Origin: CAZIWJ01 sp964542855
Lineage (GTDB): Bacteria; Bacteroidota; Bacteroidia; Cytophagales; Cyclobacteriaceae
Assembly: GCA_964542855.1 (NCBI GenBank)
Contig: CAZIWJ010000048.1
Coordinates: 1 to 18,430, forward strand
Reading direction: 5' to 3'
DNA: 18,430 nt
The translations under genes and the position numbers were made by a program. Position 1 is the first letter of the stretch; every line of letters begins with the position of its first letter. A model generated the notes under the pieces. That model had not been told where the DNA came from and searched no databases. It was given only the letters and a program-made list of their open reading frames with translations. Of this stretch, positions 7,221 to 14,822 are shown piece by piece.

Positions 7221-7268
7221 CACCGGGTAATAAAAAAAGGGATTACGGTTTGTAACCCCTTCCCGGTG
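7221..7268 (+). terminator. Nested stem-loop after the trp-thioesterase operon
   Basis: An outer 7-bp stem, CACCGGG (7221-7227) with CCCGGTG (7262-7268), encloses an inner 10-bp stem with one mismatch (7237-7246 with 7252-7261) and loop GGTTT. It starts 13 nt after the thioesterase stop. No U-run follows, so it may stabilise the mRNA 3' end or act as a weak terminator. Confidence 0.45.
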
Positions 7269-7284
7269 TAAGCAATAGTAACAA

Positions 7285-7304
7285 TACAGGTAACGACACC
7301 TGTA
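7285..7304. terminator. Perfect inverted repeat between convergent genes
   Basis: TACAGGT (7285-7291) and ACCTGTA (7298-7304) form a perfect 7-bp stem with the 6-nt loop AACGAC. It lies between the converging thioesterase and msrA genes, so a termination or 3'-end role in either direction is plausible. The lack of a T-tract makes intrinsic termination uncertain. Confidence 0.35.
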
Positions 7305-7344
7305 CAGTTGATGTTTATAGCAGTTATACTAGTTATTCTAGCGT

Positions 7345-7875
7345 TTATGCTTTCACTTTATCGCTAAATACAGCTTCAAACTTATCTACCTTAGGCTTAA
7401 TAATAAACGAGCAGTAAGGAGCTCCTCCATTGTTATTATAATAATCCTGGTGGTAATTTTCAGCCTTGTAGAAAGTATCGAGCGGAGTGATTTCAGTTAC
7501 AATTGGGTTAGAATACGCCCCGCTTTGATTCAGCTCCTGCTTAATTTTTTCGGCAATTTCTTTTTGTTCATCGTTATGATAAAAAATTGCCGAGCGGTAC
7601 TGCGTTCCCACGTCATTCCCCTGTCGGTTAAGCGTAGTAGGATCGTGAGTTTTAAAAAAAACTTCCAAAATTTCCTGGAAAGAAACCTCGTTAGGGTTGT
7701 AAGAAATCTGGGCTACTTCAGCGTGACCGGTTCTTCCGCCGCACACCGACTCGTAAGTGGGGTTGGGGGTATCTCCTCCCGCATAACCCGATACAACCGA
7801 CTCAACTCCTTTCATGCGTTGAAATACGGCTTCCACGCACCAGAAACATCCGGCACCTAGTGTTATTTGTTCCAT
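7345..7875 (-). CDS. msrA: Peptide methionine (S)-S-oxide reductase MsrA
   Basis: MsrA reduces the S-epimer of methionine sulfoxide in proteins and free methionine, using thioredoxin as the final donor. The 176-residue protein carries the signature GAGCFWCVEAVF (7-18) with nucleophile C10. It also has YAGGDTPNPTYESVCGGRTGHAEV, the FFKTHDPTTLNRQGNDVGTQYRS block, and ENYHQDYY near the end. A cysteine in GGAPYCSFIIKPK is the probable recycling cysteine. No MsrB domain is fused, and no msrB is seen in the window. It has no signal peptide, so it should act in the cytoplasm. It stands alone, convergent with the trp cluster and divergent from hisS (140-bp gap). Confidence 0.97.
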   Translation of the reverse strand: MEQITLGAGCFWCVEAVFQRMKGVESVVSGYAGGDTPNPTYESVCGGRTGHAEVAQISYNPNEVSFQEILEVFFKTHDPTTLNRQGNDVGTQYRSAIFYHNDEQKEIAEKIKQELNQSGAYSNPIVTEITPLDTFYKAENYHQDYYNNNGGAPYCSFIIKPKVDKFEAVFSDKVKA

Positions 7876-7925
7876 AATAATTTATTGTTGCTTTCTGAAT
7901 AGTATGAAAGTAAAACGACCTGTAC

Positions 7926-7939
7926 GGTAATAAGTTACC
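7926..7939. repeat. Small inverted repeat in the msrA-hisS gap
   Basis: GGTAA-taag-TTACC is a perfect 5-bp dyad between the divergent msrA and hisS genes, about 50 bp from the msrA start and upstream of the hisS promoter box. It could be an operator, but repeats this short arise often by chance. Confidence 0.2.
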
Positions 7940-7985
7940 AGACGTCGGATTTGTTGTATTTTTTCGCGAATAGCCAATGGATTGT

Positions 7986-7993
7986 TAACTTTG
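7986..7993 (+). promoter_or_regulatory. Predicted -7 promoter element of hisS
   Basis: TAACTTTG matches the Bacteroidota TAnnTTTG element and lies 22 nt upstream of the hisS ATG. The -33 region is only a T-rich stretch (7959-7964) at suitable spacing. Confidence 0.55.
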
Positions 7994-8015
7994 CAACCCT
8001 GAAATTGACAAGCTC

Positions 8016-9413
8016 ATGAGTAAAAATAAACCGGGAGTTCCGAAAGGGATGCGCGACTTTGGTCCTGAAGAAATGGCCAGGCGAACCTACATACTGGATG
8101 TAATTAAAGAGGTTTTTGAAAAATACGGTTACCAGCAACTGGAAACGCCAACCATGGAGAACCTTGCTGTGCTAACCGGGAAATACGGCGAAGAGGGCGA
8201 CCAGCTGCTGTACAGGGTGCTGAACTCCGGCGATTTCCTGAAGAAAACCTCGTTAACGGATTACGAGGCCGGTTACCGGGAGCTAGGTATTAAAATAGCC
8301 GACAAAGGCTTACGCTACGACCTTACGGTACCCTTTGCCCGATACGTGGTGATGAACCAGCATGCTTTGCCGGTGCCTTTCAAGCGTTACCAGATTCAGC
8401 CGGTGTGGCGGGCCGACCGTCCGCAGAAAGGCCGTTACCGTGAGTTTTACCAGTGCGATGCCGACGTGGTGGGTACGGAATCGCTGATTTGCGAGGCAGA
8501 AATCCTGCTGATGATTAACGAAGTATTTTCCACGCTCGGGGTGCCAAATTACATTATAAAAATCAACCACCGGCAAGTTCTTTCCGGGCTGGCCAGCTTC
8601 ATGGGAGCCTCCGACCGGGCAGGTGATCTATTTGTAGCTATCGATAAGCTGGATAAAATCGGGGCCGATAAAGTATTACAGGAATTACGCGATAAGGATT
8701 TTCCCGCTGGTGGATTAAACAAACTCGAACCCCTTTTACGGGGTGATGTTTCTTTAAAAACCCTTGAAGAAATGCTGGGCAATGACTCCGAAGCCCGGGC
8801 AGGAATTAACGACCTGCTAAGCATTATGCAGAAAGCGGGGAGTTTCCTGCAGCTATCAAACCCTTCTGCCGACGAGGTGATGAACAGGCTGCACGTGGCT
8901 TTCGACGTTACGCTGGCCCGCGGGCTGTCCTATTACACCGGAACCATTGTGGAAGTACAGATTCCCGAAGGTGGGGTGGGTTCAGTAAGTGGCGGCGGGC
9001 GTTACGATAACCTTACGGCCGCTTTTGGTGGTGAACAAACCCCGGGCGTCGGGTTTTCATTTGGCATCGACCGGTTATACGACGCCATGGAAAATCTTAA
9101 TCTTTTTCCGGAAATAACCCGGAAAAGTACAGATATACTAATCAGTAACTTCGATTCAGAAGCCGAACCCTTCGCTTTAGGGTTGTTAAACCAGTTGCGT
9201 GATGCAGGAATAAAAGCAGAAATTTATCCTGAACCATCTAAACTGAAAAAGCAGTTTGCCTTCGCCGAGAAAAAGGGGATTCCTTTCCTACTGCTTGCAG
9301 GAAGTGAGGAAATAGAAAAAGCAGCGTTTGGGTTAAAGAACCTGGCTTCGGGTAATCAGGAAACCCTGGGGCTGGAAGCAATCCTGGAAAAGTTTGGGAA
9401 GAAAAAGGGGTAA
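8016..9413 (+). CDS. hisS: Histidyl-tRNA synthetase
   Basis: HisRS is a class II aminoacyl-tRNA synthetase that charges tRNA-His using ATP. The 465-residue protein begins with PKGMRDFGPEEM (9-20). It shows LRYDLTVPFARY (99-110), class II motif 2 (WRADRPQKGRYREFYQCDAD, 131-150), the histidine-specific LARGLSYYTG (300-309), GGGRYDN (326-332) and a motif 3 region with GVGFSFGIDRL. A C-terminal anticodon-binding domain follows (about 365-465). The length is slightly above the common 420-430, as is usual in Bacteroidota. The start ATG at 8016 is supported by the conserved N-terminus and by a promoter box 22 nt upstream. The next gene follows after 40 nt and may be partly cotranscribed, although its function is unrelated. 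Confidence 0.97.
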   Translation: MSKNKPGVPKGMRDFGPEEMARRTYILDVIKEVFEKYGYQQLETPTMENLAVLTGKYGEEGDQLLYRVLNSGDFLKKTSLTDYEAGYRELGIKIADKGLRYDLTVPFARYVVMNQHALPVPFKRYQIQPVWRADRPQKGRYREFYQCDADVVGTESLICEAEILLMINEVFSTLGVPNYIIKINHRQVLSGLASFMGASDRAGDLFVAIDKLDKIGADKVLQELRDKDFPAGGLNKLEPLLRGDVSLKTLEEMLGNDSEARAGINDLLSIMQKAGSFLQLSNPSADEVMNRLHVAFDVTLARGLSYYTGTIVEVQIPEGGVGSVSGGGRYDNLTAAFGGEQTPGVGFSFGIDRLYDAMENLNLFPEITRKSTDILISNFDSEAEPFALGLLNQLRDAGIKAEIYPEPSKLKKQFAFAEKKGIPFLLLAGSEEIEKAAFGLKNLASGNQETLGLEAILEKFGKKKG

Positions 9414-9453
9414 CGGGTACTGTATTGGCTAATTGGGGCGTTTACGAGTTATT

Positions 9454-11157
9454 ATGAAGTGTACCTGGCTGAGTTTTCTGGGGTTGTTTTGTTTCTTGTC
9501 GCTGGCCCAGGCACAGGACAACCTGAGTACAGGCGGCAAATTCAGTGTAAATGATACAATCGGCTGTGCCCCGTTTACCCTTACAGTGAGTGATAAAGGC
9601 AGTTCAACCGGTTCTGTGCAGTATTTTTACAACCTGGATACGCTTTATAATTCATTAATTGATATAAACAACGACTTCACCACCATAACCGATACTACTG
9701 TATACCCCGATGTAAAGCAAACTGCCGATTCCGTATTCACTTTCAATAATCCGGGGAACTACACGGTAATTCAACTGCGGGGTGGTAGTGGATCGCTGCA
9801 AAACAAGCTAGACTTTATCCAGGTTACGGTTGTGGCATCGGAAGTGCCGGAAGTAGAAGCATTTCCCTGCATTAACAACAGCGTGCAGCTACGAGCAGAT
9901 GGTAACGACCCTTATACCCGGTACGAAGTGGATTTTGGCGACGGAACGCCCATCGATACTTTCGATACACAAACTGAACATCAGTTTGCACAGCCGGGTG
10001 AAAATACCATTACGGTTAAAGGATTAATCAATGGCAACTCGCTAAGTTGTGCCGATACAACTATTATTTTTCAGGCAGCCCAGGCGCTACCAACACCCGT
10101 GCTGGACTCTGTTCGGGTAATCGATGCCACAACCGTAAGCATTTACCACAGTAACCTCCCTTCGGGTTACACTTATCAAATTGAGAAAATTAACCTTACT
10201 CAGAATGAAAATTCTTTCACTTCAATACAGCCCGTAGAAAAAAATTCCAGTCAGACTCAAATTAGCTTAACTGAAGACGAAGACTTATCAGTTAATGAAA
10301 TTTGCTTCAGGCTGGTTGCCTATAATGCCTGTGATACTGATTTTAATCGTCCTTCAGCAAGAGGCTGTGCTATATGGCTTGATGGAAATGCGGCACCCGA
10401 ACTGGAACATAGCCTAAGCTGGGTAGGGGGTTCGGATACTGTCGAGCTATACCGCGACGACAGCCTACTGGATACTACAACCGATACGTCATATTCCGAC
10501 AACCGGGACTTGCAGTGTACCCAAAGGTATTCCTACCGGGTAAAGCATACGGGTAACGCAGTGGTAAGCATTTCCAATTTACTGGAATTAACCGCCAGGG
10601 ATGAAGAACAACTTCCGGAACTACCGGCACCGGCGCTGCAACTGAAAGGTACGGAAGTTACCATAACCTTAGATGAAGCAGGTATTCCTGATCCGGAATA
10701 CTTTATCCTTCGGGCTGAGAGCGGAAACCCACCCGACACCCTGGCCAAAAATACCGAACTGGCGTTCACTGACTCCGGTCTTGTGTTGGGCGAAGAGTAC
10801 TGTTATACAGTGGGTTATACCGATGCCTGTGCCAATGAATCGATTGCCGCCAATAAATCCTGTATTTTAATCCCGGATGGTGGCAGGCTAATTTTCCCCA
10901 ATGCATTTACCCCTGATAATGATGGTGTGAATGATCGGTTTGGTCCGAAAGGAAGTTTGGTGGAAAGCATTAACTGGCAGGTTTATAACCGGTGGGGCGA
11001 ACAGTTGTACGAAGCAAATGCCCTTAACGAAACCTGGGACGGAACTTACAACAACAATCCGGCTCCGGAAGATGTATATATATATAAGGCTGTTTACACC
11101 GACGTGAACGGCCGGAGAAAAGAAGTTTCAGGAAGAATATACCTGATCAAGCGGTAA
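9454..11157 (+). CDS. Secreted PKD-like protein with gliding-associated C-terminal (type IX) sorting domain
   Basis: I prefer the ATG at 9454 (567 residues) over an upstream in-frame TTG because it begins a clean signal peptide: MKCTWLSFLGLFCFLSLAQA with cleavage near AQA-QD. A PKD-like module contains VDFGDGTP (159-166), followed by fibronectin-like repeated beta segments. The last 90 residues (about 479-567) form a CHU_C/type B sorting domain with NAFTPDNDGVNDRF, VYNRWGEQLYE and a closing GRIYLIKR. Such domains direct proteins through the Bacteroidota type IX secretion system to the cell surface or medium. The body has no enzymatic motif, so an adhesive or structural role is likely. Paired cysteines in the repeats may form disulfides. 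It lies between hisS and a YbaB gene with short gaps. The precise role is unknown. Confidence 0.85.
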   Translation: MKCTWLSFLGLFCFLSLAQAQDNLSTGGKFSVNDTIGCAPFTLTVSDKGSSTGSVQYFYNLDTLYNSLIDINNDFTTITDTTVYPDVKQTADSVFTFNNPGNYTVIQLRGGSGSLQNKLDFIQVTVVASEVPEVEAFPCINNSVQLRADGNDPYTRYEVDFGDGTPIDTFDTQTEHQFAQPGENTITVKGLINGNSLSCADTTIIFQAAQALPTPVLDSVRVIDATTVSIYHSNLPSGYTYQIEKINLTQNENSFTSIQPVEKNSSQTQISLTEDEDLSVNEICFRLVAYNACDTDFNRPSARGCAIWLDGNAAPELEHSLSWVGGSDTVELYRDDSLLDTTTDTSYSDNRDLQCTQRYSYRVKHTGNAVVSISNLLELTARDEEQLPELPAPALQLKGTEVTITLDEAGIPDPEYFILRAESGNPPDTLAKNTELAFTDSGLVLGEEYCYTVGYTDACANESIAANKSCILIPDGGRLIFPNAFTPDNDGVNDRFGPKGSLVESINWQVYNRWGEQLYEANALNETWDGTYNNNPAPEDVYIYKAVYTDVNGRRKEVSGRIYLIKR

Positions 11158-11217
11158 TAAGGAAAATCCTTTCTAGTATTGCTACAGGGAGTTATTCAAG
11201 ATTAAAATACAACGCTT

Positions 11218-11550
11218 ATGTTTGACATGTCTAAAATGATGGGCAAAATGAAAGAGGTGCAGGAAAAGATGAAAGAAGCACAGGCCCAGTTAGCTAACAT
11301 AGAAGTAGAGGCTGAGTCAGGAGCCGGAATGGTTAAGGCGAAAGTGAACGGTCATAAGCAGATTGTTTCGCTGGAGATCGACAACGAACTGGTGAAGCCT
11401 GAGGACAAAGAAATGATGCAGGACCTGATTGTAGCGGCGGTTAATAAAGCTATTCAGTTGGCTGAAGAAAAAGCCAAGGAGCACATGCAGGAAAGTACCT
11501 CAGGTATGTTACCAAATATCCCTGGTCTTGACTTCAACAACTTCACCTAA
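11218..11550 (+). CDS. ybaB: YbaB/EbfC-family nucleoid-associated protein
   Basis: The 110-residue protein matches the YbaB/EbfC family, small dimeric DNA-binding proteins associated with the nucleoid. It opens with MFDMSKMMGKMKEVQEKM and an amphipathic helix rich in Lys, Glu and Met. Then come strands with AGMVKAKVNGHKQIVSLEID, the turn KPEDKEMMQDLIVAAVNKA, and a C-terminal tail ending LPNIPGLDFNNFT, all typical. In many bacteria the gene sits with dnaX and recR. Here it instead follows a secreted protein gene and overlaps a glycosyltransferase start by 23 nt, so the classical repair neighbourhood is absent. It begins 60 nt after the previous stop, with a near-match promoter box (TAGTATTG, 11174-11181). 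Confidence 0.93.
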   Translation: MFDMSKMMGKMKEVQEKMKEAQAQLANIEVEAESGAGMVKAKVNGHKQIVSLEIDNELVKPEDKEMMQDLIVAAVNKAIQLAEEKAKEHMQESTSGMLPNIPGLDFNNFT

Positions 11551-12565
11551 GGTTGGTGTTGTAATCCTGAATTACAATACCAGTCATTTACTCAGGCAGT
11601 TCATTCCTCTTACCCTCTTACGCAGCGGTAAACACGATATTATTGTTGCCGATAATGCCTCAACCGACAACTCTGTTGAGGTAATGCAGCAGTTATTCCC
11701 CCAGGTTCGGCTTATTTGTATGGATAAAAATCACGGATTTGCGGGTGGCTATAATAAAGCCCTGCCCCAGTTGGATTACGACTATTTTATCCTGTTAAAT
11801 TCCGATGTTGAAGTAACCGAAGGCTGGATCGACCCCATGTTAACCTTCATGGAAAACCACCCCGAATGCGCGGCCTGCCAGCCCAAAATTAATGCCTGGA
11901 GAGATAAAGATTTCTTCGAGTATGCCGGCGCCAGCGGAGGATACATCGATTTTGCCGGCTACCCCTTTTGCAGGGGCAGAATATTCGGTACGCTGGAAAA
12001 AGATGAAGGGCAGTACAATACTCCTACAAGAGTATTTTGGGGCAGTGGTGCCTGCCTAATGATTCGCAGAGATATTTTTGTGGATGCGGGAGGCTTCGAT
12101 GAACATTTTTTTGCTCACATGGAAGAGATCGATCTGTGCTGGCGCCTGAATAATCGCGGATGGCAAATTTATTGTATCCCAGACAGTACCGTTTACCATA
12201 TTGGTGGCGGCACGCTGGATGTTAGCAACCCCAGGAAAACATTTCTCAACTTCAGGAACAATTTTGCTATGCTTTACAAGAATAGAAGTCGGGTAAAATT
12301 CTTATGTTTGCTACCGTTAAAGCTTGTATTAGACTGGGCTGCTGCCGCATTATTTTTATTCCAGGGTAAAGCAGCCGATGCTAAAGCAATATTACAGGCG
12401 CACATTGCAGTAAGGCAAATGATTGGCAGAAGAGAAGTAAGGCGGGATGAAAAGGCAGGCAAACCCGTTGAAAAAAATTTAAAATTGGTACTATACAGTC
12501 GCCTGTTAGTTTTGGATTATTATTTGCTTGGAAAAAGGAAGTTTAGCCAATTGGGCCGTTTTTAA
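11528..12565 (+). CDS. Family 2 glycosyltransferase, rhamnosyltransferase-like
   Basis: The 345-residue protein has a GT-A fold glycosyltransferase domain: GVVILNYN (10-17) with the nucleotide-binding start, ADNASTDNS (41-49), KNHGFAGGYNKAL (67-79), the metal-binding NSD motif (91-93), GSGACLMIRR and HMEEIDLCWR (about 197-206, acidic E199/E200/D202). A hydrophobic segment near residues 258-278 could anchor it to the inner membrane. Such enzymes add sugars to lipid-linked or surface polysaccharides; donor and acceptor are not predictable. The proposed start is a TTG inside the ybaB 3' end, since the conserved N-terminus begins right after it and no in-frame ATG is available nearby. The 3' end overlaps the convergent PspC gene by 4 nt. 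Confidence 0.88.
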   Translation: MTSTTSPKVGVVILNYNTSHLLRQFIPLTLLRSGKHDIIVADNASTDNSVEVMQQLFPQVRLICMDKNHGFAGGYNKALPQLDYDYFILLNSDVEVTEGWIDPMLTFMENHPECAACQPKINAWRDKDFFEYAGASGGYIDFAGYPFCRGRIFGTLEKDEGQYNTPTRVFWGSGACLMIRRDIFVDAGGFDEHFFAHMEEIDLCWRLNNRGWQIYCIPDSTVYHIGGGTLDVSNPRKTFLNFRNNFAMLYKNRSRVKFLCLLPLKLVLDWAAAALFLFQGKAADAKAILQAHIAVRQMIGRREVRRDEKAGKPVEKNLKLVLYSRLLVLDYYLLGKRKFSQLGRF

Positions 12566-12780
12566 AAGTACCAAACTGTATTCCTGCTCTTGCGGAAATG
12601 TTGAGGAAAATTTTTAATGAAAGCAAGAGCCAGGTAAATCAGCAACGGTGAACCAAGCGTAAGAAAAGAAGCATAGATGAATGTGATCCGTATCGATGAA
12701 GTAGGAATGGTTAGTAGTTCACCTAACCAGGTACATACACCAAACGCGTGCTGTTCAATGACATGTTGCAACCTTTTCAT
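12562..12780 (-). CDS. Small PspC-domain membrane protein
   Basis: This 72-residue protein resembles a PspC domain: an N-terminal segment with FGVCTWLGELLTIPTSSIRI, then a hydrophobic stretch (about 32-54) forming a membrane helix, then a basic tail. PspC proteins are inner-membrane components of envelope stress responses in other bacteria; here the sequence is short, so function is not certain. The PspC turn usually contains GVCAGLAEYF-like sequence, and this protein keeps the G-V-C/L-G-E pattern with changes. It stands alone on the minus strand, convergent with the glycosyltransferase (4-nt overlap) and divergent from the large lipoprotein gene. No other psp genes are seen. Confidence 0.7.
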   Translation of the reverse strand: MKRLQHVIEQHAFGVCTWLGELLTIPTSSIRITFIYASFLTLGSPLLIYLALAFIKNFPQHFRKSRNTVWYF

Positions 12781-12884
12781 AATTCATTATTGTCTTTCTT
12801 TCAATATCAACAAAATTTCTCATTACGTGTTTTAATGCTTAAAAATTTACATTATTATTTAATTATCCTACACATAACAGCTTA

Positions 12885-12904
12885 GATTTAATAAAATTTA
12901 AATC
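12885..12904. repeat. AT-rich inverted repeat just before the OmpA-like/TPR lipoprotein start
   Basis: GATTTAA (12885-12891) and TTAAATC (12898-12904) form a perfect 7-bp dyad with a 6-bp spacer, ending 3 nt before the ATG at 12908. It overlaps a near -7 box (TAGATTTA, 12883-12890). It could be an operator or an mRNA hairpin over the ribosome-binding region. Because the region is A+T-rich, chance formation is possible. Confidence 0.3.
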
Positions 12905-12907
12905 CTT

Positions 12908-14716
12908 ATGAACCAATTTGACAACAGAGTATTAAGCCTACTACTTGCTACCAGCATGATTTTCTTCGCCGGATGTAATTCCCTGAAGAAAATGATTAAG
13001 CTGGCAGAAGAGCAAGAGCTTACCGTAACACCTTCTCCACTGGAAGTACATGCCGACCAGGTGGAATTTGAAATGACAGCCAAGCTGCCTTTGAAAATGC
13101 TAAAAAAAGACAAGGTTTACACCATCAACACCTATTACGAATATGGTGAAGAGAAAGTAAATCTCGATCCTATCGAATTCAAGTACGAAGATTTTCCTGC
13201 TGCTGCTGAACAGGAGCCGGTACAATCTGCTACACTTGCCTTCGATTACGAAGAAGGCATGAGCCCCGGCCAATTAATGGTAACCGGCGTAGCCTCCGAC
13301 CCTGAAACTGGCGACGAAATGGAGTCTGTTCCTTTCCCTGTACCCGGTGGTGAGGGTTTAATCCTTACTTCTAAACTGGTACAGAATGGTTATTTCGCTG
13401 CGTATGCTTTTCACGGATACGACAACAGCGAGGAGCTGATCCCGGTAACTTTCGATTTCTACTTCCGTCAGGGGCGTTCTAACCTGCGTAGTTCGGAAAC
13501 CCGAAGCGAAAGAGGCGAAGCTTACGAAGGATTTATCGCCGATAAGAACGTAACCCGAACCGTAACAATTACCGGAACCCACTCTCCCGAAGGTATGACC
13601 CGCGTTAATAGCAACCTTTCTGAAGATCGTGCCGGTGTGGTTGAAAACTTCTACCAGCGTAATATGGAGAAGTACGATTATAAAGGTGTTGCAGACTCTA
13701 TTGAGTTTATTCTGAAGCCTGAGGTGGAAAAGTGGTCAATCTTCCTCGATTCACTGCAAAGCTACAACGGTATTACTTCAGGAGAAAAGCAGGAGTATGC
13801 CGATATCATTAATGGTTCCGGCACTTATGAAGAAAAAGAAGATGAACTTCATCAACTGCCTACCTACAATAAGGTATTTAAAGAGCTTTATCCTAAACTG
13901 CGTCTGGCCGATACGGAAGTACTGGTAGTAAAAGAAAAGAAGTCAGATGCTCAGATTGCCGTGCTGTCGAAGCAGATTGCCGAAGGTTCAGTTAACCCTG
14001 ATACGCTTTCGCTGGAAGAACTGATGTACGGAGCCAGCCTGACTCCTTCCCTGGATGAAAAGGAAAAAATCTACACTGCTGCCTCTAAAAAGGAAGCTAC
14101 CTGGGAAGTACACAACAATCTGGGTGCGGTATACCTTGAGCAGGCCATGCGTTCCGGAAACATGGACGATATGATGTCAATGGCTGAAAAAGCAATGACT
14201 CAGTTTGAGCTTTCTTTGAAGAAAGGTGATAATGCCGAGGCCCATAATAACATGGCCGTTGTACTTTTAGTGCAGGGTAATAACGAGAAGGCATTGAACG
14301 AAGCAATGAGAGCAAGTGAAATGACTCCTTCAATGCGTGAAAACACTGCTGGTATTAACGGGGTTAAAGGCATGGCACAGATTAAAATGGCTGAGTATGA
14401 GCCTGCTATCTTAACGCTTTCCAATGCAAATGAAACCAGTGATAACCTGTTTAACCGTGGCCTGGCCCAGTTGTTAAACGATGATTATGACAACGCCATG
14501 ATCAGCTTCGACCAGGCCCTGGAAGAAGACAGCCAGATGGCTGTTGCTCACTACGGAATGGCTATTGCTGCTGCTCGTAACGGAGAAGATGCCAAGGTAT
14601 ATGAGAACCTTTCTAACGCAGTTTCCATGGATAGCGATCTGAAAGAAAAGGCAATCAACGACCTGGAATTCACCAACTACGCAACCAGTCCTGAATTTCA
14701 GGACGCAGTGAAGTAG
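12908..14716 (+). CDS. Lipoprotein with OmpA-like motif and C-terminal TPR-like helices
   Basis: The 602-residue protein begins with a lipoprotein signal peptide ending in FFAGC (C23 lipidated). Residues about 24-175 are beta-rich and unrecognised. From about 178 a segment reads PVTFDFYFRQGRSNLR, followed by ITGTHSPEG (221-229) and NSNLSEDRAGVV (234-245). This resembles the OmpA C-terminal peptidoglycan-binding core, where N-x-x-LS-x-x-RA is diagnostic and Bacteroidota often use SPEG in the preceding loop. Residues about 395-590 hold helical repeats of TPR type (NNLGAVYLEQA, AHNNMAVVLLVQGNNEKAL, NRGLAQLLNDDYDNAMISFDQAL). An outer-membrane, peptidoglycan-linked scaffold role is inferred. Codon choice differs from neighbours (many CGT, GCT, CCT), suggesting high expression. 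It is monocistronic, with a strong terminator 36 nt after the stop. Confidence 0.75.
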   Translation: MNQFDNRVLSLLLATSMIFFAGCNSLKKMIKLAEEQELTVTPSPLEVHADQVEFEMTAKLPLKMLKKDKVYTINTYYEYGEEKVNLDPIEFKYEDFPAAAEQEPVQSATLAFDYEEGMSPGQLMVTGVASDPETGDEMESVPFPVPGGEGLILTSKLVQNGYFAAYAFHGYDNSEELIPVTFDFYFRQGRSNLRSSETRSERGEAYEGFIADKNVTRTVTITGTHSPEGMTRVNSNLSEDRAGVVENFYQRNMEKYDYKGVADSIEFILKPEVEKWSIFLDSLQSYNGITSGEKQEYADIINGSGTYEEKEDELHQLPTYNKVFKELYPKLRLADTEVLVVKEKKSDAQIAVLSKQIAEGSVNPDTLSLEELMYGASLTPSLDEKEKIYTAASKKEATWEVHNNLGAVYLEQAMRSGNMDDMMSMAEKAMTQFELSLKKGDNAEAHNNMAVVLLVQGNNEKALNEAMRASEMTPSMRENTAGINGVKGMAQIKMAEYEPAILTLSNANETSDNLFNRGLAQLLNDDYDNAMISFDQALEEDSQMAVAHYGMAIAAARNGEDAKVYENLSNAVSMDSDLKEKAINDLEFTNYATSPEFQDAVK

Positions 14717-14746
14717 TAGACTAAATTCACTAAATTATATACTTTT

Positions 14747-14777
14747 AAAAAAGGCCTCCACGCGGAGGCCTTTTTTT
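14747..14777. terminator. Strong bidirectional intrinsic terminator
   Basis: GGCCTCC (14753-14759) and GGAGGCC (14764-14770) form a perfect GC-rich 7-bp stem with loop ACGC. It is flanked by six A residues (14747-14752) and seven T residues (14771-14777), which extend the stem and supply a U-tract in both directions. It lies between the converging lipoprotein genes and can end transcription of both. Confidence 0.93.
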
Positions 14778-14822
14778 CTGTCTTTCAACCAACATTACTA
14801 AAAACGAACAGGGGTAACTTTT

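Noticed and set aside
7876..8015. Good promoter for msrA in the msrA-hisS gap
   Set aside because: The best minus-strand matches to TAnnTTTG reach only six of eight positions, so I do not call one.
9433..9453. TTG start giving seven extra residues on the secreted PKD-like protein
   Set aside because: The ATG at 9454 begins a clean signal peptide; the extra residues would put a charged segment before it and a TTG start is less likely.
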